DNA from: Prorocentrum cordatum
Lineage: Eukaryota; Sar; Dinophyceae; Prorocentrales; Prorocentraceae
DNA: 64,000 nucleotides
NCBI GenBank assembly: GCA_963575745.1
Contig: CAUYUJ010015310.1
Span: forward strand, 75,974 to 139,973
Direction of reading: 5' to 3'
The notes under the pieces were generated by a model. That model saw only the letters and a list, made by a program, of their open reading frames with translations. It made no database searches and had not been told where the DNA came from. Both the position numbers and the translations under genes were made by a program. Of the stretch, positions 52,640-64,000 are shown piece by piece (position 1 is the first letter of the stretch; every line of letters starts with the position of its first letter).

Positions 52640-54078
52640 ATGCCACCCAAGAAGCGTCCAGCGGCGGCAGGCGAGGCGGCTACTCAGAAGTTGAAACGTC
52701 GAGCAGCGTGGCACGACCACGACGACGACCAGGAGCCAGAGTTCGACGGGGCGGAGGAGCTTCCCGAGGACGAGGACGCCCCTGACGGCGTTGCGGATTC
52801 GCGCAGCACGACTCGCGCCCAGAGGCACACGTTCGCGAAGAACAAGCACCTTTTCGACCCAACGATGGTGGAGACGTTCAACGAATTAATGGGTCCCAGC
52901 AAGAAAGTGGTTGGAAAACAAGCCAGAATCAACCATATCAACAACGCCTGCGTCTCGAGGAAGGCCGAGGGCGGCAAGGGCGTGCTGGTCAAGGAGCGCT
53001 CCGTCCAGATGATCCAGAAGAGCGTCATCCAGGACACCAGCACCGAGGCCGTGAAGGGCGTGGGCTGGCACAGCCTGGTCGGAACCAAGCACAGTGCCAA
53101 CGAAGAATTGGCCCAGAAGGCGTTGGCTGCTGGCGAAGTCCGGCGGAACCCCGAGACTGGCGTCTACTACCAGAAGAGCCACACCGTGACGAGGAGCAGG
53201 ATCAACGAGAAGGGCTACGAGGGCAAGGAGGACAAAGGTGGGATGTTGTCTACGCCTGAGTTCATCAAGGCGCTCCACGACCAGGAGGAGGTGCTCAGTT
53301 CGGAGCCGCTGGGCGCGTCGTGGACGAAGGCCGCCAAGCCCACCAAGAGGATCGCGGACGAGCCTGCTGGCGACGACGACTTCTGTCTCATGCAGGAGCC
53401 CCGCAGAACACAAACTTCTGGTACTGCAATATATCATGCGAACCCTCTTCTTACTCCTACTTACTCATACTATCCCACCCGTGGATCGCACTCCGACTTC
53501 CCATTCGAGTTCTCACGTGCTACCTTAATTTCGCTATTTTACCCTCCTCCCCAACTCCTGGCTTCTCTGCCTAATCATACTCGTACTCTGATGATGTTGT
53601 AGATGTGTTGTAGATGTGTTGTAAGTTTGAAAATCTACAACACAATTGCAACATCGAGGGTCTGCACATAGTAAGGGTAGGAAGTGCAGATAGGGGCAGG
53701 AGCAGGGGTTGGTGCTACCCCCAGGAGAGTTTCGACGCGGCGTCGAGGGTGACCTTGGCGCTGCGCCGTCTGGGCACGAAGATGATGGCCGACTGCCAGT
53801 CCGAGACCACCAGGCAGATGTCTGCGCGTGCCATCAACCTCTGCAAGGCAGTGGCAGCGCCCAGCGAGAAGGTCGAGAGCCTCCTCGTGACCCAGGGCTC
53901 CGACAAGGAGAGCGTCACGAAGCAGGAGGTCTCAGACGCTCTGAAGGAGATGGGCGCCCCGTACAAGAGCATGGTGGAGCTGTGCGACGAGATCGTGATC
54001 CAGGTGAAGAACGCATCGAAGAAGAGCGGCTCCAAGGTTGCCGATGCCGCGAAGGGCCTCAAGCCCATCAAGTTTTGA
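52640..54078 (+). CDS. Two-exon gene, charged hypothetical protein (369 aa), SL-tagged
   Basis: Exon 1 is 52640-53395, exon 2 is 53725-54078. ATG at 52640 (MPPKKRPAAAGEA) follows an SL relic by 71 bases. Residues 1-25 are basic and nuclear-signal-like (KKRP, KLKRR), and 28-55 are acidic (HDHDDDQEPEFDGAEELPED). The middle is mixed (HLFDPTMVETFNELMGPSKK, ARINHINNACVSRKAEGGKG, VGWHSLVGTKHSANEEL, NPETGVYYQKSHTVTRS) and the C-terminus helical (ASRVTLALRRLGTKMMADCQ, VSDALKEMGAPYKSMVELCD), ending GLKPIKF. The frames join only if the intron is CAG|GAGCCC...CCCCCAG|GAG, a GA-AG intron in phase 0; the GT at 53421 gives the wrong frame. Thirds are GC-rich, dropping sharply in the intron. No known domain; function unknown. 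It looks intact and expressed-type despite its retroposed origin. Confidence 0.72.
53593..53654. mobile_element. GATGTTGTAG foldback inside the 52.6 kb gene's intron
   Basis: GATGTTGTAGATGTGTTGTA then GATGTGTTGTAAGTTTGAAA and ATCTACAACACAATTGCAAC, closing with ATC. The ends GATGTTG/CAACATC are inverted and the arms pair around TTTGAAAA. The same element, as a double hairpin, is at 57966-58089. MITE-like; it lies wholly within the 329 bp intron. Confidence 0.7.
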
Positions 54079-54586
54079 GGAGCTGCCTCTGGGAGATTTC
54101 GCTCCCCCAGGCGTGGCGCGGCCGACAGGTCTCGCCAGGCGCCCCGACCAGGGCAAGAGCAGGGGGGGGGGGGATGCGGAGGTAGAGGATGGATGGAGAG
54201 ACACAGGGTAACACGAAGGAGGGAGAGATACACTGGTCGAAGGAGGGAAGGGAGGAGACATGGGAGACCCCTGCCGCGTGCCCCGCGCGCGTCGGCTGAC
54301 GCCGCGCCTGCTTCTGCCCCCGCCTTCAAGGGTGCGCTGTCCGAGCAGAGCTCGAGATGGATTTGCGAGTCTCGCTCGCAGCGGTTGGCCCAGGAAAACG
54401 ATGACATTTCTGAAAACCATTACTCCGACGGTAGGGCCCCGCGTGATGCTAACAGTCATGGTGGTAACAGCCATCGTGGTGCTCACAGTCATGGCATTGT
54501 GCCAACTAACATCATCGTTGTTGTGTGTGGTTGCTGTGGTTGCTAAAGCAACCATGTGCACCGCGTTATTCATGGGCTAATTCTAA
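54079..54586. other. Downstream of the 52.6 kb gene; no gene
   Basis: G-run at 54164-54172 and purine-rich GGAGGGAGAGA text. At 54395-54450 is ACGATGACATTTCTGAAAAC then CATTACTCCGACGGTAGGGC, similar to 8465-8510. CATGGTGGTAACAGCCATCG repeats at 54460-54500. Confidence 0.45.
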
Positions 54587-55913
<1,327 letters not shown>

Positions 55914-56040
55914 CGCTGTGGGCATAGAGAGTCGCCGCTGGCAGCCAGCTATGCTCATTGGCGCAGTGGTTGTTCGATGTCTCCCCGTGCGTAAATCCCG
56001 AGCCCCCCCCCCCCCCTCCCCCCATGCACTCCTCTGTTTG

Positions 56041-56061
56041 CCGCAGCCGTTCTGGCTCAAC
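56041..56061 (+). other. DinoSL spliced-leader relic upstream of the 56.1 kb gene
   Basis: CCGCAGCCGTTCTGGCTC then AAC; 17 of 21 bases match DinoSL (changes T-C, A-G, T-C, G-C). GGGGCTCACAG right after may be a second truncated copy. Lies 49 bases before an ATG. Confidence 0.65.
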
Positions 56062-56089
56062 GGGGGCTCACAGTTGCAAGCATCACATT

Positions 56090-57659
56090 ATGTCTGGCAA
56101 GCGCGTTCGCCGAGTGGCGAATCCCGACGTCAGGGAATCCGGCTACACCGACTGTCTTCGGCAATTCGCGGGCGTTGGCAGGTCTCTCGCATCTTTGCTG
56201 TCACCGCTGGTTACAGAGGCGCATGAGTTGACGCCAGTGCACGTGGTCAGAGCATTAGACTCCTGGAGATATTGATGAAACGAGGCGTCGCAAATGGTGT
56301 GATCTGGACACCTCGATTCCAGACGGCTGCCAAGAGCGTGTGTTCTAGCGGCAGCGACTTGGAGGCCACGAGCATCACTGACCACGTACAGAACTGCTTT
56401 GGCATGGTCCGACAGATCATCTTGGACAACGCCGTGGTCGACGGCAAGTCTCGGAGCAGGAAGTCGGTCGCATTCCAGCGTCAGTGCGGGGCCGCGGACA
56501 GGATTGCAATCGACAACCTCGCCAGGATGATGGGGCTCAGCGATGGCTTCAGCACGCCGCCGCCCAAGAAGGCCCCGACTACGCCACTACTTGGTTCTGC
56601 GTGTTCTTTGGATTCGGTCGCGGAGCCATCGACTGCGGAGCCACCGAGCGCCCCGACCAAGTCCAGCTCGACGATGCCAGGTACTCAAGATTGGCGCGCA
56701 TTCTGCATGGCTGGCTTAGAGGAGGCCGAGGCGATGGAGTCTGAGTTGGCCGACGCCGCCAGCGGTGCATCCTTGGCGACGGTACCCTCGACAGTCGTGT
56801 GCCCAATGAGTGTCGGGACCTACGACGGGGACGGGTTTCCGAAGATGACGCCGCGATCGGACGTTGAGCTCACGCCGTTGCCGTCGCCTCGCCAACATGA
56901 GCACCGTGGCTTTGGGACGATGAGCGTTGCTGAGTTCATCGACGGCGTGGTGCTGCCAGACGACCCCAGTGGAGAGATGATTCCAACTGGTCAGGATCGC
57001 GCGCTCGAGGTCAAGGACGAGTGCGATGGCCCACCCGACCCGTGCACGATGCGTCGTAAAAAGGAGATCCTGAAGGCCCACCAGCAGAGTGACCAGTCAA
57101 AGAGCAAGAAGTCGGCCGCCCCCAAGCCCAAGTCCAAGGGGAAGGCTCAGCAGTCGAACCGCGGAGATGGTGGCCCACCCGGCGGCCCGCCAGGTCGCGG
57201 CCCAGCTGTCGGGGCCCCAGGTAAGAACCTCGTGAACCAGAGGCTGGCCAAGACACAGGAGCTGGGTCCTTTCCGTATCCAACTCCTGCTTGTCCCCTTC
57301 TGTGCTCCCCCACTCGCTCTCGGCGGGCTCATGGAGGAGGAGGAGGAGGAGGAGGAGGAGGAGGAGGAGGAGGAGGAGGGGGAGGGGGAGGAGGAGAAGG
57401 AGAAGGAAAAGGAGGAAGGGCGGTGGGGGAGGGGGAGCACGAGGAGGACCAGGGCGAGTGATCACAGTTATCCCAGGACGGCCGTTATGAGCTGACGGCG
57501 ACAGGCAAGCAGAGTGGGAAGAGGATTCGCATCACGACTATTAAGAAATCAGTGCACGGTGATACTGCTGCGACTGAAATGGAGGCTCTACTGAATCATG
57601 TGAGGGCGACTAATTGTTCAAATGTCGACGCGCTCGCTTTTCAGAGCAGCCTCAGGTGA
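56090..57659 (+). CDS. Intron-bearing gene, hypothetical protein, SL-tagged, with a local frame disruption
   Basis: ATG at 56090 opens MSGKRVRRVANPDVRES, FAGVGRSLASLLSPLVTEAH and VHVVRALDSWRY, then TGA. The text continues best as DETRRRKWCDLDTSIPD in another frame and, from about 56350, in a third: SITDHVQNCFGMVRQIILDN, SRSRKSVAFQRQCGAADRIA and DNLARMMGL. So two shifts lie at 56262-56350, making it a mild pseudogene unless an intron is hidden there. Then come Pro/Ser/Thr-rich linkers, GTMSVAEFIDGVVLPDD, and a Lys/Pro/Gly-rich basic stretch (SKKSAAPKPKSKGKAQQS). Exon end 57258 joins 57477 in phase 0 only through a GA-AG intron (CAG|GAGCTG...TCCCAG|GAC) holding a (GAG)n run; the tempting CAG|GTAAGA at 57220 runs into TGA. 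The next exon reads DGRYELTATGKQSGKRIRIT and ends LNHVRATNCSNVDALAFQSS before TGA at 57657, or continues if CTCAG|GTGAGT (57655) is a donor. Function unknown. It sits alone between the arms of inverted repeat 2. Confidence 0.6.
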
Positions 57660-57965
57660 GTGCTGCACCGTGGGTTTGCTTAAGTTACAGCGTAGTTGTC
57701 TCGATGGATTTCGGGGTTTCTGTCGCGGCGGGTGGCGTTCAAGATTAGGCATTGGGTGCTAGTTTAATGGGGCAGTTCGCACTCGTGGCGCGCCTGTGTC
57801 CGGTCGGGCAAGAACTTGATCACCCATCAGAGCAATATCGCCCCATGCGTTGCATACCTCCCCAACTAAAACGTTATAAATTGATGCTGGGTTCGGCAGA
57901 AATCAGTTCGCACGTGGTCTGGTTTGATGTAAAAACGGTGTGAGGCCACGAACCAGCAGAAACCG
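57660..57965. other. Downstream or intronic DNA, no gene
   Basis: Begins with a GTGAGT donor-like string. Lower GC. No frame with protein character. Confidence 0.45.
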
Positions 57966-58089
57966 ATGTTGTAGATTTGTTGTAGATTTGTTGTAGATTT
58001 TAGAATCTACAACAAATCTACAACATGATGTCGTAGATTTGTTGTAGATTTCAAAATCTACAACAACTCTACAACACATCTACAACATC
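57966..58089. mobile_element. GATGTTGTAG double foldback, MITE-like
   Basis: Two adjacent near-perfect hairpins of TTGTAGATTTGTTGTAGATT, with turnarounds TTTTAGAA and TTTCAAAA. The outer ends GATGTTGTAG and CTACAACATC are exact inverted repeats. If the GTGAGT at 57656 is used, this copy too lies in an intron. Confidence 0.8.
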
Positions 58090-58740
58090 CATGTCAGTTC
58101 CTATAAGCGTGTGGACCTATGTACGACCACACCAACACTGAAATATATCATATTCGGCGTTAACCCAACTTTCCTGGGGGCTCAGGTTGATTGGGGTGCT
58201 GCCGTCGCCGTCGACCGAGTGTTGTGTTGCAATGCATCTGGGTTGGATCGTCGTCGTCGTCGCCGTCGGTCGTCGGTCGTCGGCCAGCGTCGGCGTCGGC
58301 GTCGTCGTCGTTATTTCGTGGACATCTTCACTGAACAGGCGGCCCCGCGCGCGCCCACGTGGAGGAGCAGGAGGAGGAAGAGGAGGAGGATGAGGAAGAG
58401 GAGGATGATGAGGAGGAGAGGGGCGAGGAGGGCAGGGCGAGGGCGAAGAGGGCACGTCGACGAGGAGGAGGATTAGAAGGAGGAGGAGGAGGAGAAGGAG
58501 GGCAGGGCGAGGACGAGGAGGAGGAGGGCAGGGCGAAGACGACGACGACGACGACGATTACGACGACGATAACTCGATCGTTCGGCAGGGTAGCGGCCCC
58601 CACCCCCCAGGGGTCTTCGTGGGAGGTTCTTTTGAGCGCGCTGTTTCTCAATCGGAATTCGCCGCATTCTAGACGCCCCTCGCTTGCCCAAACAGGGGGG
58701 GGTGGCTAACCTTCAGGTCCAGGGCAGAGTGTTTTGGCCC
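58090..58740. repeat. CGTCGTCG and GAGGAG simple repeats; no gene
   Basis: (GTC)n at 58245-58315, GAG-rich at 58360-58520 and ACG at 58535-58570. ACTCGATCGTTCGGCAGGGT at 58570 is repeated at 59067 and 59120. Confidence 0.85.
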
Positions 58741-59368
58741 GCTCGCTAACCATTCTGGCTGTTCAGGAGGGGGATGAGTGGGATAAGGAGGAGGAGGAGG
58801 GGGAGGAGGAAGAGAAGGAGGAGAAGGCGGACGAGGAGGAGGAGGAGGAGGAGAAGGGGGAAAAGGAGAAGGAGGATGTGGGGGAGGAAGAGGAGGGGGA
58901 GGAGGTGGGGGAGGAAGAGGAGGAAGGGGGGGGGGAGGAGGAGACGGAGGAATGGTTTTCGCAGCGGAGCTTGTTCTTCCCCCCGATCCCCGACGGCGCG
59001 GCGACGGCAACGACGACAACGACGAAGAGGGGGGACGACGACCGACGACGACAACGACAACGACGACTCGATCGTTCGGCAGGGTGGAGGCCGTCACCGC
59101 GGTACCGTCCAGCCGACGACTCGATCGTTCGGCAGGGTGGCGGCCGTTACGCCTCGCTCCGTGGCATCGTTCAACCGACGACCCGATACTTCGGCAGTGT
59201 GGCGGCCGTTGCGCCTCGGCCCGTGGCATTGTTAAACTTGCCCGTGCTCGTAGTCGACGACGCCCGCGGGGAACCGCCGCCACCCCGAGCCTTCCGGATA
59301 CGCCTATGTGGCCAAACGGTAGTTTTTTCCTTTGGCCCAAGCAGGGCTTACGGCCACAGGAAAAACGT
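58741..59368. repeat. GAG-rich tract, then ~55 bp repeat with CGATCGTTCGGCAGGGTGGC
   Basis: 58780-58950 is GAG-rich. 59057-59235 has three to four units with CCGACGACTCGATCGTTCGG, CAGGGTGGCGGCCGTTACGC and CTCGGCCCGTGGCATTGTT. CTAACCATTCTGGCTGTTCA at 58749 is faintly SL-like but not called. 59236-59368 shows nothing. Confidence 0.75.
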
Positions 59369-59960
59369 AGTCCCACCAGCCCTCTGGGCGCAGGTGGTCT
59401 AGGGCGTTTCCCTTTCAAATATCCTGCCTTTCCCTGACCGGGAGGTTTCGCCCCCCCCCCCTCCCTGCGTTTGGACGGGGGGGGGGGGGGGGGGGGCGGA
59501 CCCATAGCAGCGTCCAAGATGGCCCAAGATGGCTCCAAGAGGGCATCCGAGGGCGCAAGACGGCCTCCAAGATGGCCCAATAGAGCGGTAGGCGGGCCAA
59601 GATAGCTTCCGACACGCGTCCAAGAGGCCTCAGCGCGGCCCCGACGCGGTTGGAAGTGTCCTCCGAGGCTTCCAAGGACCCCCCCCCCCAAGAGGCCAAA
59701 CTCTTTCAAAAACCTAAGGAACATCAATGTGGTTTGCTTTCTCGCTTTTTCGCTTGCGAAGGGCCCTTGGGGCTTCAAGATGGCCCCAATATGACCCAAG
59801 ACAGCCCCAAGAGGGGCCCAAGAGATCACCAAGACGGCCCCAAGAGCGCCCAAGAGCGCCCCAAGAGCGGACCAAGAGGGCCCCAATAATGCTTGCTGCC
59901 ACTGGCGGATGTGACCCAAAGCGGGCCCAAATGGCGTCGGAAACCTGCCCTATGAAAGAT

Positions 59961-60028
<68 letters not shown>

Positions 60029-60455
60029 AGTCGCCGTTGTCGTCGCCGTCGTCGCCGTCGTCGCGACAGGAAAACGCCGCCGCGCCTTGTCAAGTGGCCC
60101 CCGCATGGATCTACAAGCACTTCTTCTCGGAAAAATGCCCCACAGTTCCCTTTGGCGCTTGTAGCTGGCCTACAGCATGCGATAGTGGCCCTCGGAGGCC
60201 CCCGCGAGGCCTCGAGGCGTAGTTGGCGCAGTCATTACGAGTCATCGAAATGCCCCCTACCTCTCATCGAAGCACGATCGTAATTTGCACTGGTTTCGAT
60301 TTTAAACTTCAATGCGGTGAGCTATGCGTGATGCTTGTGTTCTCGAAAACGGCTGCGCGACTGCATGCGTTCTGCCGCCCCTGATTTACCAAATCCTTTG
60401 CTGATCGTTTCTGGATGGGCTGGCGGGGATGCGCGAAGCGTCAAGAATTAGCAAT
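59369..60455 (-). repeat. Giant inverted repeat 2, right arm
   Basis: Mirror of 54587-55913: module D (59369-59425), C/G runs (59450-59497), CTTGGG-type repeat on the minus strand (59500-59930), (GTC)n at 59958-60040 (expanded against the short run at 54977), GAGGCCTCGAGGC (about 60205), TTACGAGTCATCG, and module C inverted at 60388-60450. The arm ends at the TTGCTAATTCTTGACG mirror of 54587. Confidence 0.85.
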
Positions 60456-60660
60456 GCGTTCCGAAGCCTGCCAGGCGGCCCAAAAGGCCACCAATGCGCC
60501 CCAGGAAGGTTCAAATGGCCCAGAAACCATTAACATGGCCCATACTTGGCCAGGAGGGCCCCAATATGCCCCGAGAAAGCTCCAATAGCCCAGAAGCCAT
60601 CAGGAGGCCCCCAGGCGGCCCAAACGGGCCCCAGAACACCCTCGCACACCAAGAATGCAG
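60456..60660. repeat. CTTGGG-type repeat (minus sense), outside the arm
   Basis: AGGCGGCCCAAAAGGCCACC and GGCCCATACTTGGCCAGGAG; looser than the arm copies. Confidence 0.65.
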
Positions 60661-61185
60661 CCCCTCCATATGTCTGTAGCAAGTTTGGCCCAATTAATTA
60701 AGTGCATATATGTCGTGAGCCGAGCACCAGTGATATGCCTGTCGCGTTCCCATGTGATGAAGCTCGGCGGCGGCAGGCAACGGCGAAGGCGAAAGCTCGA
60801 GGAGGCAGAGCGAGTCGTTGATGAATTGCGCGGCGGTGTCCCCTCGTCATCATATCGGTGCAAGGCTGCCCGTTTAGATTCTGATATGGCCAAAATGCTC
60901 GTTGAAAAATAGCCCTGGGGGCTTATGGGCGCCATCGAGGTTCAATCCATGGCAGGTCAATCGCATAGTGACACGGTGGCCCTATGCAGAAGACTTGGCC
61001 AACCAGAACAGGTAGAGCACGCCGCGCCGTCTTCTATCCGACATCTTGCGTCATTAGGTCGTTGGGGCGAGTGCCCAGGCAACGTTGCAAAATAATTTCG
61101 GACGCGGGTTGGCGAGCCTGCTGCCCCCCCCCCCCCCCCCCCCCGCCCGCGCATTTCTAGCGCGGGCCACGGTTCCCAAGCCTCG
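60661..61185. other. No recognised gene; C-run at 61124-61144
   Basis: A plus-strand frame (60655-60912) contains RQRRRRKLEEAERVVDELRG, coiled-coil-like and GC-third-biased, but I cannot place it. The C-run sits just before the protein-like part of the next feature. Confidence 0.35.
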
Positions 61186-62658
61186 AGGGGCGCAGGCGAC
61201 AATTCGGCTGTGCGACGTTAAGATTCTAGATGCGCACATGACGTTCTCGCACTTATTCAGGACTGACAGGGGCTTGTTCAACGAGAGGTTTCTTGGGCCA
61301 GGCGGAACTTCAGACACATCACAGGCGTTCTGGAACGAGGTCGTTCGTCGGCGGGACCCGAGGATACAGAACCACCCCATGTGCAGAAGGCCGAACTGGG
61401 CCAAGCGGCGCGTGCCGCTGAGCATTCACGGCGACGCCGTGCCAGCGGTTCGGGTTGGGAAGCCTGGTTCGGAGAGTTTGGGGTGCATATCGATCCAGTC
61501 GCTATTGGCTAGAGGACCGACACTGAACATAAAGTTTCTGATGTGCTCGATGTTCGAAAACAGTAAAGCTAGTGGCGTTCCTGGCGTCCAAGGCACGACT
61601 AAGACAATGTGGAAACATATATGTTGGACATTGAATGCGCTGTATGATGGTACGTGTCCATTCGCCGATTGTAACGATATCCCGTGGAGCCCTCTCTCCA
61701 GCGAGGCTGCCATTGCAGGGCAGCCACGTTGCTCGGAGGGCGAACTTTTTCTGGAGTTATCTGGTCCATCAAGGGAGATTTGGACTGGTATACCAAAGGC
61801 TTGGGCCTGAAATCGCACAGTAAAACCGACCCATGCGAATTTTGCCCGCGCGATAGACGGCTGCCGACAGCGATGTGGCCCACAAATTTTCCAGCAACGG
61901 CAGCTTGGAAAGGCAGGCTGCTTACGGCAGCGGAATGGCGAGCTGGCAAAGTGCCCCTCCATGAGTTGTTCAGGGTCTGCACCTCGGGGTTCTGCAGTAT
62001 TATGTCGGAAGTATTTTGTGGTTGCTGACGTACGATTGCCTTGCTGGTACGCCAGCAGACAATTTCGCACGGGTGTGGAGAATGATGCTGGATGAGTACC
62101 CAGCTTGCCCAGGTGGTTCAGAATTCACCAAATTGACTATAGCTTCTTTTGTCGAACCCAACAGTTATGACGAGTGCTGTCCGAAGCTCAAAGGGAAGGG
62201 GTGCGAGGTGATGTCTCTCATTGTGCCTCTTCGCATCATATGGGGGAAGCTGAAAAAAGGTTGGCAAATATTACGATCAGGTGTCCGCATCATTTGATGC
62301 AATTAGCAAAGTGCAGTTCGTCACCGACGATTACAATGGTGATGCGTTCATTCCCGATGACGAAGCGGCCTCATGCATGACGGAGACTAACAAGTTCTGT
62401 CAAATGTACTGTTGGCGCACGATCGCCAGCGCAGCTCGTGATTATATGTTGTTCACCCCAGCCCCCAAGTTGCACTGGCTGTGGCACATGTCTTTCAGAG
62501 CAAAGTATTTGAGCATCCGCGGGGGTGCAACTTTTATAGATGAAGATTTTGTAAAACACATGACGAAAATTGGCGGTAAGTCTGTGTCAGGAACAAAGAT
62601 GCACATGGTACCAAATACTGTTGTCGAGAAGTATCGGCGGGGCATGACCCTCCAATGA
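61186..62658 (+). pseudogene. Multicopy dinoflagellate transposase-like protein, frameshifted
   Basis: I recognise this from memory as a large, usually unannotated dinoflagellate protein family. Plus-strand blocks in order: FSHLFRTDRGLFNERF; FWNEVVRRRDPRIQNHPMCR; RRVPLSIHGDAVPAVRVGKP; TKTMWKHICWTLNALYDG. After a shift near 61750: SGVIWSIKGDLDWYTKGLGL, KTDPCEFCPRD, MWPTNFPATAAWKGRLLTAA. After a shift and a loss of about 20 residues near 61970: LHLGVLQYYVGSILWLLTYD, GTPADNFARVWRMM, YPKLKGKG-like CCPKLKGKGCEV. After a shift near 62250: APKLHWLWHMSFRAKYLS, GGATFIDEDFVKHMTKIG, VPNTVVEKYRRGM, stop. The acidic residues in HGD, KGDLD and IDED are spaced as a DDE/D nuclease triad could be, and CEFC could bind zinc, but transposase function is inference. 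At least three frameshifts, so dead. Confidence 0.68.
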
Positions 62659-63427
62659 TTGGATATTCCTGGTATTCTGGCGCAGGAAACAAAACGTTGA
62701 CATGTTATCGTATCCTCCCCTTGCATCGTCCTCGGTGCGCCTGTCGCGCGCGCCCCCTTTGCCTGCGCCCCTGATCGAGGACGCCTGCGGCGCGAGCCGC
62801 CGCCGCCCGCTGCCTTCTGGAAGCGCCTATGCGGTTTAAGGTTGGGCCAGGGCTCGGTCGAGCTAATGGCCATGTATGCCGCCAGGCGTCGTGGGAACCT
62901 TCTCGGGAAACATTCTTGGGATGACAATTGGGATGATCAGGGGAGAATGTGCGACGAGGAAGACAACGAGGAGGAGGAGGGGGGAAGCCTCGTGGGGCCT
63001 TCTTGGAGCCTCTTGCGGTGTCTCGGTTGCCCCCTTCAGACCATGTGAGACAATCTTGGAGCAATTTTGAGTCGTCATGGGGCCATAGAGGCCATCTAGC
63101 GCCATTTGGGCCGTCTTGGAAACAAGTTAAACCGTCTGTTGGGGGCAATCTTGGTCGTCTTGGAATCCATGTTGGGCAATATGAGCCGTCTTGGAGGCAA
63201 TCTTGCACCGTCTGAGGCTCCTCTTGCAGGCATATAGGCCGTCTGGAGGCCAATTGGGTGCCTGGGGTAGTCTAGGGTAGTCTAAACCTGTCGGATACCC
63301 GCCGCTACGAGGGCGCCACGGTTGCGAGGAAATGACTCGCCGTCTTCCCGTCCCGTCGCAGGACTCCGCCGCCCCGCCGCCTCACAAACGTGAGGTTGCC
63401 ACGGCCACAAGCAACCGAATCGTCTGT
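62659..63427. repeat. GC-rich spacer, then CTTGG-type repeat; no gene
   Basis: 62700-62960 has no gene. 62985-63290 has degenerate GCCGTCTTGGA and GGCAATCTTG units of the family found in the arms of inverted repeat 2. GGTAGTCTAGGGTAGTCTA at 63265. Confidence 0.6.
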
Positions 63428-63690
63428 CGGCAGCCGCAGAAAACCAAATTTCAGTTAAGTCCAGACAAAACTGAGGTAAGTTCAGTCGAAGGTAGGCTCA
63501 GCCCTGCCAGCAACTGAGGAATCTAAGTACAAACTAAGTACAAACTAAGTACAACTTAAGGCGGACTTAGTTTGTACTTAAACTTAGTTTGTCCTTATCT
63601 TCCTTAGTTTTTAGCAGGGCTGAACTTAACTTGATTGAACTTACCTTAGTTTTTCTGGACTTAACTTAGACTTAGTTTTCTGTGGTTGCC
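63428..63690. mobile_element. ~260 bp foldback element with ~110 bp inverted arms
   Basis: Left arm CGGCAGCCGCAGAAAACCAA ... AGTTAAGTCCAG ... GAGGTAAGTTCAG ... CTCAGCCCTGC ... ACTAAGTACAAACTAAGTAC; the right arm is the reverse complement with small changes (ending GTTTTCTGTGGTTGCCGG). The centre is TACAACTTAAGGCGGACTTA. Both arms carry AGGTAAGTTCA, a strong 5' splice-site-like string reading inward from each end. Partial copy at 51985-52150. Confidence 0.82.
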
Positions 63691-64000
63691 GGATGCACAG
63701 GGGCCGCGGCCGGCTCTGCCCGGCCCGCGGGCGACGGCGGAGCCGCCGCCGAGCCCGCCTGGCTTTGCGGCGCCGGCAGCAGCGGGCCCGGCGGCGAAGG
63801 GGCAGGGCGGGGCGCCGGGCGCGGAGCTGGCAGCGGGCGGGGCCCCAGGGGCCCGCGGGCTTCGCGATGACGGCCTCGCGGAGGGCCAGTTCCTCATCAG
63901 CCCGGAGGGGTCCAAGGCCGGGGCTAGTGAGCCCCCGCCGCGGCGACGCCGCGCGGACATGCACGTGCGCTGCTGGCCAGCCGGTTCTCCCGGCGACGCT
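63691..64000. other. GC-rich Ala/Gly/Pro/Arg-coding block, no gene called
   Basis: Open in all frames, as at 51410-51985, and likewise directly next to the CCGGCAACCACAG end of a foldback copy. Runs off the window. Confidence 0.45.

Noticed and set aside
57221-57230. CAG|GTAAGA as the donor of the 56.1 kb gene's intron
   Set aside because: Joining it to the exon at 57477 gives a stop after four codons; the GA donor at 57259 keeps the frame.
58745-58770. CTAACCATTCTGGCTGTTCAG as a fifth SL relic
   Set aside because: Too many differences, no gene downstream (a GAG-rich tract follows).

Overview
This window reads as dinoflagellate nuclear DNA. The evidence is: four relic copies of the dinoflagellate spliced leader (DinoSL) in the DNA; two gene models whose single clear introns both start with GA and end with AG followed by G; Ty1/copia and PIF1-like helicase debris of the type multicopied in dinoflagellates; and a frameshifted copy of a large multicopy dinoflagellate protein family. 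Coding density is very low, and most of the 64 kb is GC-rich tandem and dispersed repeat. I cannot name the species; a large, repeat-rich genome such as Prorocentrum is a guess.

Layout. 0-1.1 kb: decayed Ty1/copia RNase H and tail. 2-5 kb: two ~90 bp minisatellites with the C-terminal fragment of a PIF1-like helicase between them. 5-8.5 kb: stacked short-period repeats, including opposed ACGCAG-type arrays. 8.9-10.6 kb (minus strand): a frameshifted PIF1-like helicase. 12.6-18 kb: further dispersed repeats. 18-25 kb: a 79 bp satellite, about 1.6 kb of trinucleotide repeat, then a 90 bp satellite. 26.5-27 kb: an 11 bp repeat. 27.8-29.1 kb: the longest complex open frame, unrecognised and with unusually even codon use. 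31.8-33.7 kb: a ~1 kb tandem duplication. 36-37.2 kb: a CAGCCT hexamer array. 43.2-48.7 kb: a giant inverted repeat made of ~100 bp minisatellite, with a decayed SL-tagged retrocopy in its centre. 52.5-54.1 kb: an SL-tagged two-exon gene. 54.6-60.5 kb: a second giant inverted repeat enclosing another SL-tagged intron-bearing gene. 61.2-62.7 kb: a transposase-like pseudogene. 63.4-63.7 kb: a foldback element.

The strongest observations go beyond single genes. First, short conserved modules recur at the edges of unrelated repeat arrays. The best is a hairpin (CCCAAC...GTTGGG) seen six times, with one compensatory stem change and one wobble-compatible change; each copy is followed by a pyrimidine-rich run and then a tandem array, and at least three different array families follow it. 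Second, two large inverted repeats each bracket a spliced-leader-tagged retrocopy. Third, the two intact-looking gene models share a CAG|GAGC...CCCAG|GA intron architecture, and a GATGTTGTAG foldback lies in one intron and downstream of the other gene.

All identifications come from reading the sequence and from memory of families. No database search was possible.
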